A DNA stretch of 64,000 nucleotides from G963422565 sp963422565. GTDB lineage: Bacteria; Pseudomonadota; Alphaproteobacteria; MPNO01. The stretch covers positions 3,038,001 through 3,102,000 of the forward strand of contig OY730228.1 in NCBI GenBank assembly GCA_963422565.1. The letters run 5' to 3'. How positions within the stretch are numbered: the stretch's first letter is position 1; each line of letters begins with the position of its first letter. The translations under genes and the position numbers were made by a program. Positions 45,870 to 54,227 of this stretch are shown here, one piece after another. A model generated the notes under the pieces. That model saw nothing but the letters and a program-made list of their open reading frames with translations, was not told the DNA's origin and ran no database searches.

Positions 45870-47198
45870 ATGCCTCACAGCTTCGCCGTCGTCGGCTCCG
45901 GTCCGGGCGGCATGTACGCCGCGCAGGGCCTCGTCGACAAGCTTCCGGGCTGCCGCGTGGATGTCTTTGACCGTCTGCCGAGCCCGTTCGGGCTGATCCG
46001 GGGCGGCGTCGCGCCGGACCATCAGACGACCAAGAGGGTCGGCCGCGCCTTCGAGAAGACGATGCTCTCGGACGGGGTGCGCTTCCTCGGCAACGTACAG
46101 ATCGGCCACCATGTCGAGATCGGAACGCTGGAGGACATCTACGACGCGGTGATCCTCGCATATGGTGCGCCCTACGATAACCGGCTCGGCATCCCAGGCG
46201 AGGACAAGATCAACGTCTTCGGATCCAACGCTTTCGTCGGCTGGTACAACTGCCATCCCGATTTCGTGGACCTCGATCCCGATCTCGAGGTCGATGCGGT
46301 GGCGGTGATCGGGGTGGGCAATGTCGCGGTGGATGTCGCGCGGGTGCTCGCCAAGACGCCGGTGGAGATGGCGGTGACCGATCTGCCTGCATATGCGGGG
46401 GAGGCGATCGACGCGGCGCCGATCCGCGACATCTACATGTTCGGGCGGCGCGGCCCCGTCGAGGCCGCATTCACCAATGTCGAGCTGCGCGAAATGGGCC
46501 GGCTCGAGAACGCGCAGCCGGTCGTCGATCTCGATCAGCTTCCCGAGACGGTCGAGGCGCCGCATATGAGCGCCCGCGATCTCCGCCTGCGGGCGCGCAA
46601 CGTCACGACCATGCGGGGTTTCGCCGGCGTCTCGGGGGACGGCAAGGCCAAGCGGGTCCATTTCCGCTTCTTCGCGAGCCCGGTCGAGATTCTCGGAAGG
46701 GACCGGGTCGAAGGCGTCAGACTGGAGCGGACGCGGGTCGAGGATGGCCGCTGCATCCCCACCGGCGAAGTCTTCGACATCGCTTGCGGGCTGGTCGTCA
46801 CCTGCATCGGCAGCCGCGCAGAACAGCTCGCCGGGGTGCCGTTCGATGCCCGCGCGGGGGTCGTCCTGCATGAGGACGGGCGGGTGCGTCCCGGCCTCTA
46901 CGCCGTCGGCTGGGTCAAGCGCGGGGCCGTCGGAACGATCGGCACCAACAAGAACGATTCGCTCGCGGTCGTGGACCTGCTGATCGGCGAGCTCGCTGGT
47001 CCCGGACGGGACGGCCCCGGCATGTTCGACCGGCTCGCCGCCGAGCGCGGGCTGAGGGTGGTGAGCTACCCCGACTGGCAGGCGATCGACCGTCTGGAGA
47101 CCGAGGCCGCGGCGCCGGGCGCGCCCCGGCGCAAATTCGTCACCTCGGAGGATATGCTGGCGGCCCTCGATGCCGGGCGGGCGGCGGCCGCGGGCTGA
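45870..47198 (+). CDS. Ferredoxin-NADP+ reductase, adrenodoxin-reductase (FprA) type
   Basis: A 442-residue FAD/NADP flavoprotein: FAVVGSGPGGMYAAQGL (FAD), FDRLPSPFGLIRGGVAPDHQTTK (the family signature), VIGVGNVAVDVARVL (NADP) and the C-terminal GWVKRGAVGTIGTNKNDS. It moves electrons between NADPH and ferredoxin. Located directly after korAB, it could let the cell balance ferredoxin reduced by KorAB, or feed the divergent 6-hydroxynicotinate reductase. ATG 45870 lies behind CAGGAG. Confidence 0.93.
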   Translation: MPHSFAVVGSGPGGMYAAQGLVDKLPGCRVDVFDRLPSPFGLIRGGVAPDHQTTKRVGRAFEKTMLSDGVRFLGNVQIGHHVEIGTLEDIYDAVILAYGAPYDNRLGIPGEDKINVFGSNAFVGWYNCHPDFVDLDPDLEVDAVAVIGVGNVAVDVARVLAKTPVEMAVTDLPAYAGEAIDAAPIRDIYMFGRRGPVEAAFTNVELREMGRLENAQPVVDLDQLPETVEAPHMSARDLRLRARNVTTMRGFAGVSGDGKAKRVHFRFFASPVEILGRDRVEGVRLERTRVEDGRCIPTGEVFDIACGLVVTCIGSRAEQLAGVPFDARAGVVLHEDGRVRPGLYAVGWVKRGAVGTIGTNKNDSLAVVDLLIGELAGPGRDGPGMFDRLAAERGLRVVSYPDWQAIDRLETEAAAPGAPRRKFVTSEDMLAALDAGRAAAAG

Positions 47199-47205
47199 CG
47201 CATCG

Positions 47206-47225
47206 GCCCGCCCGCGCCGGCGGGC
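47206..47225. terminator. Hairpin between convergent genes
   Basis: Arms GCCCGCC (47206-47212) and GGCGGGC (47219-47225) with a 6-nt loop lie exactly in the 27-bp gap between the ferredoxin-NADP reductase gene and the convergent TIM-barrel gene. No T-run is present on either strand, so a terminator role is only suggested by position. Confidence 0.35.
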
Positions 47226-48047
47226 TCAGACGGCCCAGCCGTGCCGTTCGATGCAGGTGGCGACGACCTCGTCCGGGTCGCGGCGCCACCAGTCGCGGCT
47301 GGAGAAGATCTCGACCTCGTTGAAGCCCGCATAGCCGGTGCGTGCTACCCAGCCGCGGATCCGCGTGATGTCTATGACGCCGTCGCCCATCATGCCGCGG
47401 TCGAACACGAGATCGCGGGTGTCGCGCAGCCAGTCGTTGACGTGGAAGGCGAGTATCCGGGGGCCGGCCCGCGCGATCTCGGCCTCGATCGCCGGATCCC
47501 ACCAGACGTGATAGACATCCACAGCGACGCCCACCCCCGGCCCGAGGGCGTCGCAGAGGTCGTTGGCCTGGGCGAGGGTGGACACGCAGCCGCGATCGGC
47601 GCAGGTCATCGGGTGCAGCGGCTCGATCGCGAGCGGAACCCCGGCCGCCCGGGCTTCCGGCAGCAGGGCCGCCAAGCCGTCGCGCACCTGCCGGCGGGCG
47701 CCCGCCAGGTCCTTGGAGCCGTCGGGCAAGCCGCCGGCGACGACGATCAGGCAGGCCGCTCCGATCTCGGCGGCCTGGTCGACCGCCTTGCGGTTGTCGT
47801 CGAGGGTTGCCAGGAAGCCTGATCTGTCGGCCGCCGGGAACATGCCGGCGCGGCAGAGCCCGGTGACCGTCATGCCATGATCGTCGAGGATCCGCGCCGC
47901 CTCGGCCGCGCCGAGGGCTTCGAGCTTGTCCCGCCACACCGATATGCCGCGCACGCCGTGGCGGGCGTAGCCTTCGACGGCCTGTCTCAGGTCCCATTGG
48001 TCGCGGGTGGTGATCTGGTTGATCGCGAGCTTCTCGATGCCGGGCAT
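47226..48047 (-). CDS. Sugar phosphate isomerase/epimerase-like TIM-barrel protein
   Basis: A 273-residue xylose-isomerase-like (AP endonuclease family 2) protein with the metal-site residues in PLAIEPLHPM (Glu), GVAVDVYHVWWDP (Asp/His), ILAFHVNDW (His) and GFNEVEIFSS (Glu). Members epimerise or isomerise keto sugars, or act on 3-keto-glycosides. The ATG shares one base with the stop of the DUF993 gene (TGATG), so it is the last member of a tight three-gene operon with a Gfo/Idh oxidoreductase. No signal peptide. Confidence 0.88.
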   Translation of the reverse strand: MPGIEKLAINQITTRDQWDLRQAVEGYARHGVRGISVWRDKLEALGAAEAARILDDHGMTVTGLCRAGMFPAADRSGFLATLDDNRKAVDQAAEIGAACLIVVAGGLPDGSKDLAGARRQVRDGLAALLPEARAAGVPLAIEPLHPMTCADRGCVSTLAQANDLCDALGPGVGVAVDVYHVWWDPAIEAEIARAGPRILAFHVNDWLRDTRDLVFDRGMMGDGVIDITRIRGWVARTGYAGFNEVEIFSSRDWWRRDPDEVVATCIERHGWAV

Positions 48048-49216
48048 CACGCGTCGATTCCGTGCAGGGCCATGACGGTGCGCATGCGCGACACCGCAAG
48101 ATCCGGGTCGGGCAGCAGCCCGGCGTGGTCGGCCAGTCGAAAGAGTTCCGCCAGATGGCGGGCGGACCGGGCGCTCTGCTGGCCGCCGATCATCACGAAA
48201 TGGTTCTGCAGCCCGTTGAGCCATGCCATGAACACGACGCCGGTCTTGTAGAACCTGGTCGGCGCCTTGAAGATGTGCCGCGAGAGCGGCACCGTCGGCG
48301 CCAGGATGCGGTCGAACTCCTCCATCCGGCCGTCTGTCCGGGCCGCCAGCGCCGCCACGGCGGCCGGCGCGATCGCATCGAAGATGCCGAGCAGCGCGTC
48401 GCTGTGGGTTGTCCCGTCGCCGGCGATGAGCTCGGGATAGTTGAAGTCGTCGCCGGTATACATCCGTACGCCGGCCGGCAGCCGCCGGCGCATCGCGATC
48501 TCCTTCTCCTTGTCGAGCAGCGAGATCTTGATTCCGTCGATTCGGTCCGCATGCGCGGCGATCACCTCGAGAAAGGTCTCCATCGCGAGCCAATGGTCGT
48601 CATGACCCCAATAGCCGGCGAGGGCGGGGTCGAACATCTCGCCCAGCCAGTGGAGGATCACCGGTTCGGCGGTCTGCGAGAGGATGCGGCCGTAGACATC
48701 CGCGTAATCCTCCGGCGACCTGGCCGCGGCCGCCAGCGCGCGGGACGCCATCAGGATGATGCGGCCTCCCAGCGCTTCGATGTCGCCGCACTGCCGTTCG
48801 TAGGCGGCGGCGATCTCGTCGAGCCCGATGCCGGGGTCGGGAGGCAGATGGTCGGTGCCCGCACCCGAGGCGAGCAGCGCTCCCGGAATTGCGCGGCTCT
48901 CCGCCGCCGAACGCCGGATCAGCTCCCGTGACGCCCTCCAATCGAGCCCCATGCCGCGCTGGGCGGTGTCCATTGCCTCCGCGACTCCGAGACCCAGCCC
49001 CCAGAGATGGCGGCGGAAGGCGAGGGTCGCCTCCCAGTCGATCGCCGCGTCGAGCCAGGGGTCGGTATCGGCGCGGGGATCGGCGACGACATGGGCGGCC
49101 GCGAAGGCGATCCGGTCGAACGGCCGGCCGGTCGGCGGCGCGAACGCGCCGGGCGGGGCCAGGCGATAGGGTTCGAGCCGGCCGTCGGCCGCCGGCAGGT
49201 CGAGGATCGGACTCAC
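48047..49216 (-). CDS. DUF993 protein, dihydrodipicolinate synthase-like
   Basis: A 389-residue protein of the DUF993 family, related to class I aldolases of the DHDPS type. Recognisable parts are FDRIAFAAAHVVADP, FRRHLWGLGLGVAEAMDTAQRGMGLDW, LHWLGEMFDPALAGYWG and GIKISLLDKEKEIAMRRRLP, whose lysine is a candidate Schiff-base residue. Start is the GTG at 49216, overlapping the Gfo/Idh stop (GTGA). The reaction is unknown; operon context points to cleavage of an oxidised sugar or cyclitol. Confidence 0.85.
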   Translation of the reverse strand: MSPILDLPAADGRLEPYRLAPPGAFAPPTGRPFDRIAFAAAHVVADPRADTDPWLDAAIDWEATLAFRRHLWGLGLGVAEAMDTAQRGMGLDWRASRELIRRSAAESRAIPGALLASGAGTDHLPPDPGIGLDEIAAAYERQCGDIEALGGRIILMASRALAAAARSPEDYADVYGRILSQTAEPVILHWLGEMFDPALAGYWGHDDHWLAMETFLEVIAAHADRIDGIKISLLDKEKEIAMRRRLPAGVRMYTGDDFNYPELIAGDGTTHSDALLGIFDAIAPAAVAALAARTDGRMEEFDRILAPTVPLSRHIFKAPTRFYKTGVVFMAWLNGLQNHFVMIGGQQSARSARHLAELFRLADHAGLLPDPDLAVSRMRTVMALHGIDA

Positions 49217-50367
49217 GCGCCCTCCAGCGACGGAACGTCGATCCAGCGCCCTTCGGCCCAGCTCTTCATCGCGCATTCGGCGAGCTGCACCCCCTTGGCG
49301 CCTTCGAGCAGCGTCCAGCCGAAGGGCGCATCGTCATGGAGCGATCGGATGAAGGCCTCCCACTCCATCTTGAAGCCGTTGTCGAACCGCTCTCCGGCGG
49401 CGTATTCCCGCCACGTGCCGAAAAAGTCGATAGTCTGGGGCTCGTCCGGGTTCCAGACCGGCGACGGGGTGGCCTCGCGATCCTGGAAGAAGCAGCGGGT
49501 CAGGCCGGAGACCGCCGCCCCGAGCACCCCGTCGGCGTGGAAGGTCACGAGATCGTCCTTGCGCACGCGTGTGCACCAGCTCGCGAATATCTGGGCGACG
49601 GCGCCGTTCTCCAGCTCGACGAGCGCGCAGCAGGAATCGTCAGCATCCGCGTCATAGGGGTTGCCGTCCTCGTCCCATCGCCGGTCGAAATTGACCGCGC
49701 CCCGGCAGACCACGCGCCGCACCTTGCCGAAGACGGTATCCAGCACGTAGCGCCAATGGGGCATCATGTCGAGGATGATGCCGCCGCCGTCCGCCTTGCG
49801 ATAGTTCCAGCTCGGCCGCTGCGCGGGTCGCCAGTCGCCTTCGAAGACCCAATAGCCGAAATCGATCTTGACCGAGAGCAGCCGGCCGAGCGCGCCCGCG
49901 TCGATCAACCGCTTCATCTTCAGCAGGCCGGGCAGGAATATCTTGTCCTGCACGACCCCGTGCCGGACCCTCGCATTCTCCGCGCGGCGCCAGACGTCGA
50001 GCGCGTCCGCGAGGGTGGCGGCGACCGGCTTCTCGCAATAGACGTGCTTGCCGGCGGCGATCGCCTTGCGAAGGATCCCCGCGCGGAGATGCGTGCTGGC
50101 CGCATCGAAGAACAGCGGGTAGTCGGGATCGGCGATCGCCGCGTCGAGATCGGTGGTCCAGCGTTCCACGCCATGCGCGGCGGCGAGCTTCGCGAGCTTG
50201 TCGGCGCTGCGCCCGACGAGCAGGGGCTCCGGTATGATCCGCCGTCCGTCCCGGAGCGCCACCCCGCCCTCTTCGCGGATCTTGAGGATCGACCGGACGA
50301 GGTGCTGGTTGGTCCCCATCCGGCCGGTCACGCCGTTCATCGCCACCCCGAGACGCTGCTGGGCCAT
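49213..50367 (-). CDS. Gfo/Idh/MocA family oxidoreductase
   Basis: A 384-residue NAD(P)-dependent oxidoreductase starting MAQQRLGVAMNGVTGRMGTNQH, ATG 50367 behind GGAGACGGCG. It has FDAASTHLRAGILRKAIAAGKHVYCEKPVA with the EKP lysine and, in the second domain, GGGIILDMMPHWRYVLD with the catalytic Asp/His pair. It probably oxidises a sugar or cyclitol hydroxyl to a ketone as the first step of the three-gene operon. It is a different subgroup from the Gfo/Idh gene at 28675. Confidence 0.9.
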   Translation of the reverse strand: MAQQRLGVAMNGVTGRMGTNQHLVRSILKIREEGGVALRDGRRIIPEPLLVGRSADKLAKLAAAHGVERWTTDLDAAIADPDYPLFFDAASTHLRAGILRKAIAAGKHVYCEKPVAATLADALDVWRRAENARVRHGVVQDKIFLPGLLKMKRLIDAGALGRLLSVKIDFGYWVFEGDWRPAQRPSWNYRKADGGGIILDMMPHWRYVLDTVFGKVRRVVCRGAVNFDRRWDEDGNPYDADADDSCCALVELENGAVAQIFASWCTRVRKDDLVTFHADGVLGAAVSGLTRCFFQDREATPSPVWNPDEPQTIDFFGTWREYAAGERFDNGFKMEWEAFIRSLHDDAPFGWTLLEGAKGVQLAECAMKSWAEGRWIDVPSLEGA

Positions 50368-50669
50368 CGCCGTCTCCTCTCCCGATCTTCTCAGAGCCCG
50401 ATCCGAAACCCGCCATCGGCCGACGATGCGCGCGCCTGTTCCCGGAACGGCGCCACGCATAGCGCGTACGGCCGGTTCCCCAGCTTCTATCGCGTCATAT
50501 CGAGACCGCTCGCAAGTTTTAGGTCAAGCTCTCGGGATCGCCAATCCCGGCGGGATCGATTCGGCCGAGATGCGCGGGCGCAGACGGCGCGGCCGAAAGG
50601 CTTGCGTCTTGCCGGGGTCGGCGCCGTTCGCCCAGGATCGTCGCGCGCCGGGCTGCATGAGGTCGGGGA
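50368..50669. other. Divergent intergenic region, nothing recognised
   Basis: A 302-bp spacer between the Gfo/Idh operon and the L-2-hydroxyglutarate oxidase-like gene. It must hold both promoters, but no hexamer pair stands out. I see no small gene, hairpin or repeat in it. Confidence 0.5.
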
Positions 50670-51788
50670 ATGTCTGTCGTCGGTCGGGTCGAATGCGCGG
50701 TGATCGGAGCCGGGGTCATCGGGCTCGCCGTCGCGCGGCGGCTGGCGCTGGCCGGCCGCGAGGTGCTGGTACTAGAAGCGGCAGAGGCGATCGGCACCGA
50801 GACCAGCTCCCGGAACTCCGAGGTGATCCATGCCGGGATCTACTATCCGAAGGACAGCCTGAAGGCGCGCTTCTGCGTCGCCGGCAAGACGGCGCTCTAC
50901 CCCTATTGCGAGGCCCGCGCGGTTCCCTATCGGCGCTGCGGCAAGATCATCGTGGCGACGGAAGAGGCGCAGATGGACGAGCTCGCAGCGCTTGAACAGC
51001 GGGCGGCAGCAAACGGGGTGGCGGATCTCGAATGGCTCGGCCCCGCCGAAGCTGCCGGGCTGGAGCCGGAGCTGTTCTGCGTCGGCGCTCTGTTGTCGCC
51101 CTCGACGGGGATCGTCGATTCGCACCGGCTGATGCTCGCGCTGCAGGGCGACGCGGAGACGGCAGGGGCCATGATCGCCTTCAGGTCGCCGGTGGTGGGC
51201 GCGCGGCTGGAGGATGACGGGATCGTTCTCGAGATCGGCGGGGAGGAGCCGGCCGCCCTCGCCGCCGAACGGGTCGTCAACGCCGCCGGCCTGTGGGCGC
51301 AGGAGGTCGCCCGGAAACTGGCAGGGCTGCCGCGCGAGACGATCCCGAGAGCCTATCTGTGCAAGGGGAACTACTACACGTTGAGCGGGCCGCCGCCCTT
51401 CAGGCGGCCCGTCTACCCGGTACCCGAGCCGGCGGGGCTCGGCGTCCATGCGACCGTCGACCTCGCCGGCCAGGTGCGGTTCGGCCCCGATGTCGAATGG
51501 ATCGACGAGATCTCCTACGATGTCGACCCTGGCCGGGCGTCGGCCTTCTACGAGGCCGTCCGCCGCTACTATCCCGGCTTGGCCGACGGGGCGATCCATC
51601 CGGGCTATTCCGGCATCCGCCCCAAGCTGCAGGCACCGGGCGAGCCGGCGGCCGACTTCGTCATCCAGGGGCCGGACACCCATGGCGTCGACGGGCTGGT
51701 CATGCTGTACGGCATCGAGTCCCCCGGCCTCACGGCATCGCTGGCGATCGCCGATCGAGTCGCGGAGATCCTGCGGATCGGGGGTTGA
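50670..51788 (+). CDS. FAD-dependent oxidoreductase, L-2-hydroxyglutarate oxidase (LhgO)-like
   Basis: A 372-residue DAO-type flavoprotein: CAVIGAGVIGLAVARRLALAGREVLVLEA (FAD), SSRNSEVIHAGIYYPKDSLKARFC, LLSPSTGIVDSHRLM and PGYSGIRPKL near the C-terminus. The SRNSEV-I/V-HAGIYYP block is the mark of L-2-hydroxyglutarate dehydrogenases/oxidases, which feed electrons from L-2-hydroxyglutarate to quinone and give 2-oxoglutarate. No csiD (glutarate hydroxylase) is adjacent. It stands alone before the hsp20 gene. Confidence 0.88.
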   Translation: MSVVGRVECAVIGAGVIGLAVARRLALAGREVLVLEAAEAIGTETSSRNSEVIHAGIYYPKDSLKARFCVAGKTALYPYCEARAVPYRRCGKIIVATEEAQMDELAALEQRAAANGVADLEWLGPAEAAGLEPELFCVGALLSPSTGIVDSHRLMLALQGDAETAGAMIAFRSPVVGARLEDDGIVLEIGGEEPAALAAERVVNAAGLWAQEVARKLAGLPRETIPRAYLCKGNYYTLSGPPPFRRPVYPVPEPAGLGVHATVDLAGQVRFGPDVEWIDEISYDVDPGRASAFYEAVRRYYPGLADGAIHPGYSGIRPKLQAPGEPAADFVIQGPDTHGVDGLVMLYGIESPGLTASLAIADRVAEILRIGG

Positions 51789-51913
51789 AATGCGGACGCT
51801 GCACCCCATCTGGAAGTCTGTCGGACGCCGGATACCGGGTTCGACGATCGGACCGACCCTCCGGGGTGGTTCCCGAACCTACGGATCGCTCACGCTCAAG
51901 GAGGACTGTAGCA

Positions 51914-52369
51914 ATGCGTGAATTCGACTTTTCCCCGCTGTTCCGCACCGCGATCGGCTTCGATCGGCTGCCGGGTGTCATCGAGAGCGCCATGCGCAGC
52001 AATGTCGGGGTCGACGCTTATCCGCCCTACAATATCGAGAAGCTCAGCGATGACGCCTATCGGGTGACTCTCGCGGTCGCCGGGTTCGACCGCTCCGAGC
52101 TCTCGGTCGAGATGCGCGACGGCATGCTGTTGGTTTGCGGCCAGCGCGAGCCCGCCGAGGCGAGCGCCTTCCTCCATCGTGGGATCGCCGGCCGCTCGTT
52201 CGAGCGCCGCTTCCAGCTCGCCGAGCATGTCGAGGTGCGCAGCGCGTCCCTGGTCAACGGGCTTCTGACGATCGATATCGTTCGCGAGCTGCCCGAGGCG
52301 TTGAAGCCGCGCCGGATCGAGATCGGCGCGGGCAAATCCACGGTGATCGAAGGCAAGATGGCTGCTTGA
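51914..52369 (+). CDS. Hsp20/alpha-crystallin family small heat-shock protein
   Basis: A 151-residue IbpA-like chaperone: MREFDFSPLFRTAIGFDRL at the start, then YPPYNIEKLSDDAYRVTLAVAGF, the core strand pairs and the SFERRFQLAEHVEV motif, with the C-terminal RRIEIGAG. It holds unfolded proteins in an ATP-independent way. The ribosome-binding site AAGGAGGA is very strong. The 125-bp leader could fold partly over it (CCTCC in the leader versus GGAGG), but a classic ROSE thermometer is not evident. Confidence 0.95.
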   Translation: MREFDFSPLFRTAIGFDRLPGVIESAMRSNVGVDAYPPYNIEKLSDDAYRVTLAVAGFDRSELSVEMRDGMLLVCGQREPAEASAFLHRGIAGRSFERRFQLAEHVEVRSASLVNGLLTIDIVRELPEALKPRRIEIGAGKSTVIEGKMAA

Positions 52370-52538
52370 CGCCGGGACTGAAATCTTTCCCGCGAGATCG
52401 AACTCTCTCCCGCCGGGGCCGCCCGGCCCCGGCGGGAGCCGCGCCGAACTTGACAGGAACGGCCTCGAACAGGCATTCGCGGCTCTTGGCCGATATCGAC
52501 CCCGGTGCGGGCGGCAGCGATGCAGGAGGTGAATGCGG

Positions 52539-53480
52539 ATGAGCGCGATGCTTGAGATCCGCGGACTGACAAAGCGTTTCGGTGTTCTCACCGCCGTCGA
52601 CGGGATCGATCTGAGCGTGGATCGCGGCGAGGTGCTGGGGTTTCTCGGGCCAAACGGCGCCGGTAAGTCGACCACGATGAGGATCGTCACCGGCTTCTTG
52701 CCGCCGACCGCCGGCACCGCGCTGGTCTGCGGCTTCGATGTCATGCGCGATCCATTGGAGGTCAAGCGCCGGATCGGCTACCTGCCCGAGGGGGCGCCGC
52801 TCTACGAGGACATGACGCCGCTCGCGTTCCTGAACTTCGTCTGCGGGGTCCGGGGCATCCCGGCGGCGGCGCGGCGAGAGGCGATCGACCGGGCGGCGGG
52901 CATGATCAATATCTCCGATGTCCTGTATCAGCCGATCGGCACGCTCTCGAAGGGCTACAAACGCCGGGTCGGGCTGGCGCAGGCCATCGTTCACGATCCC
53001 GAAGTCCTCATCCTCGACGAACCGACCGACGGGCTGGATCCCAACCAGAAGAGGGAGGTCAGGGATCTGATTTCCAGGATGGCCGACGACAAGGCGATCG
53101 TGATCTCGACGCATCTCCTCGAAGAGGTGGAGACCGTCTGTACCCGCGCCGCGATCATCTCGCGTGGCAAGATCGTCCTCGACGGCACGCCGGACGATCT
53201 GCGCGCACGGTCCCGCTATCACAACGCGGTCAGCATCCGCGTGGCCGCCGGCGAGGCGGCGGCGTCCCGCGAAGCGCTGAGCGCGATCGACGGGGTGGAC
53301 GGCGTCGACCTCGTCAGCGCGGACGACTCCGAGGCGCTTCTGCTGGTCAGGCCGAGAAACGGCGCGGTCATCCTTCCCGAGCTCGGCGTGCGGATCCGCT
53401 CGGGCGAGTTGGCCGTCGAGCAGGTAACGGCCGAGCAGGGTCGCCTCGACGAGGTGTTCCGACGATACACGGTCGGTTGA
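52539..53480 (+). CDS. ABC transporter ATP-binding protein (GldA-like)
   Basis: A 313-residue ATPase with Walker A GPNGAGKS, the Q-loop region GYLPEGAPLYEDM, signature LSKGYKRRVGLAQ, Walker B VLILDEPTDGLDP and the H-loop STHLLEE. The ATG at 52539 is chosen because AGGAGGT ends 8 nt before it; the ATG at 52533 would be only 2 nt away. The C-terminal extension is usual for GldA/NatA-like exporters. First of four co-oriented genes with permease, GldG-like and DUF4340 partners. Confidence 0.95.
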   Translation: MSAMLEIRGLTKRFGVLTAVDGIDLSVDRGEVLGFLGPNGAGKSTTMRIVTGFLPPTAGTALVCGFDVMRDPLEVKRRIGYLPEGAPLYEDMTPLAFLNFVCGVRGIPAAARREAIDRAAGMINISDVLYQPIGTLSKGYKRRVGLAQAIVHDPEVLILDEPTDGLDPNQKREVRDLISRMADDKAIVISTHLLEEVETVCTRAAIISRGKIVLDGTPDDLRARSRYHNAVSIRVAAGEAAASREALSAIDGVDGVDLVSADDSEALLLVRPRNGAVILPELGVRIRSGELAVEQVTAEQGRLDEVFRRYTVG

Positions 53481-53491
53481 TTGGGCCCCCG

Positions 53492-54226
53492 ATGAAAGCA
53501 ACGGCAGCAATCTGCAAGCGCGAGCTGATCGCTTATTTCTCGACTCCGCTCGCCTATGTGTTCATCGTCATCTTTCTCGCCCTGACCGGCGCGGTGACGT
53601 TCTATTTCGGCGGCTTCTTCAGCCGCGGACAGGCCGATCTCCAGGTCTTCTTCGCGTTCCATCCCTGGCTCTATCTATTCCTGATCCCCGCGATCGGCAT
53701 GCGGCTCTGGGCGGAAGAACGAAAGACCGGCACGATCGAGCTGCTGATGACGCTCCCGGTCTCCACGACCAACGCCGTGATCGGGAAGTTTCTCGCGTCC
53801 TGGATGTTCGCCGCGGCCGCGCTGGCGCTGACCTTCCCGATCTGGATCACGGTCGGTTTCCTGGGATCGCCCGATAACGGGGTGATCGTTGCCGGCTATA
53901 TCGGGAGCCTGCTGATGGCCGGCGCGTTTCTGGCGATCGGCTGCTTCGTCTCCGCCCTCACCCGCAACCAAGTCATCGCCTTCGTGATCGCCGCCGCGGT
54001 CTGCTTCGTCTTCATGATGAGCGGGCTCGATCTGGTGCTGTCCGCATTCAGGGGCTGGGCGCCGGATTTCGTCGTCGACATCATCGCCTCGCTCAGCTTC
54101 CTGACCCATTTCGAGGGGATCACCAGGGGGGTGCTTGATCTGCGCGACGTGGTCTATCTGCTGTCGGCGATCGTGATCTTCCTGTTCGCCAACAGGCTGA
54201 CGATCGACCTCAAGAGAGGGGTTTGA
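53492..54226 (+). CDS. ABC transporter permease (GldF-like)
   Basis: A 244-residue membrane protein with six hydrophobic segments, including CKRELIAYFSTPLAYVFIVIFLAL, RLWAEERKTGTIELLMTLPVS and FVIAAAVCFVFMMSGLDLVL, the ABC-2 (GldF/NosY) pattern. It forms the membrane channel for the preceding ATPase. ATG 53492 lies 11 bp after the ATPase stop; the next gene begins 1 bp after its own stop. Confidence 0.93.
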   Translation: MKATAAICKRELIAYFSTPLAYVFIVIFLALTGAVTFYFGGFFSRGQADLQVFFAFHPWLYLFLIPAIGMRLWAEERKTGTIELLMTLPVSTTNAVIGKFLASWMFAAAALALTFPIWITVGFLGSPDNGVIVAGYIGSLLMAGAFLAIGCFVSALTRNQVIAFVIAAAVCFVFMMSGLDLVLSAFRGWAPDFVVDIIASLSFLTHFEGITRGVLDLRDVVYLLSAIVIFLFANRLTIDLKRGV

Positions 54227-54227
54227 G

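Noticed and set aside
51789..51913. Possible ROSE-type RNA thermometer before hsp20.
   Set aside because: Only a 5-bp CCTCC/GGAGG pairing was found by eye and the typical U[UC]GCU element next to the Shine-Dalgarno sequence is lacking; a folding calculation would be needed.
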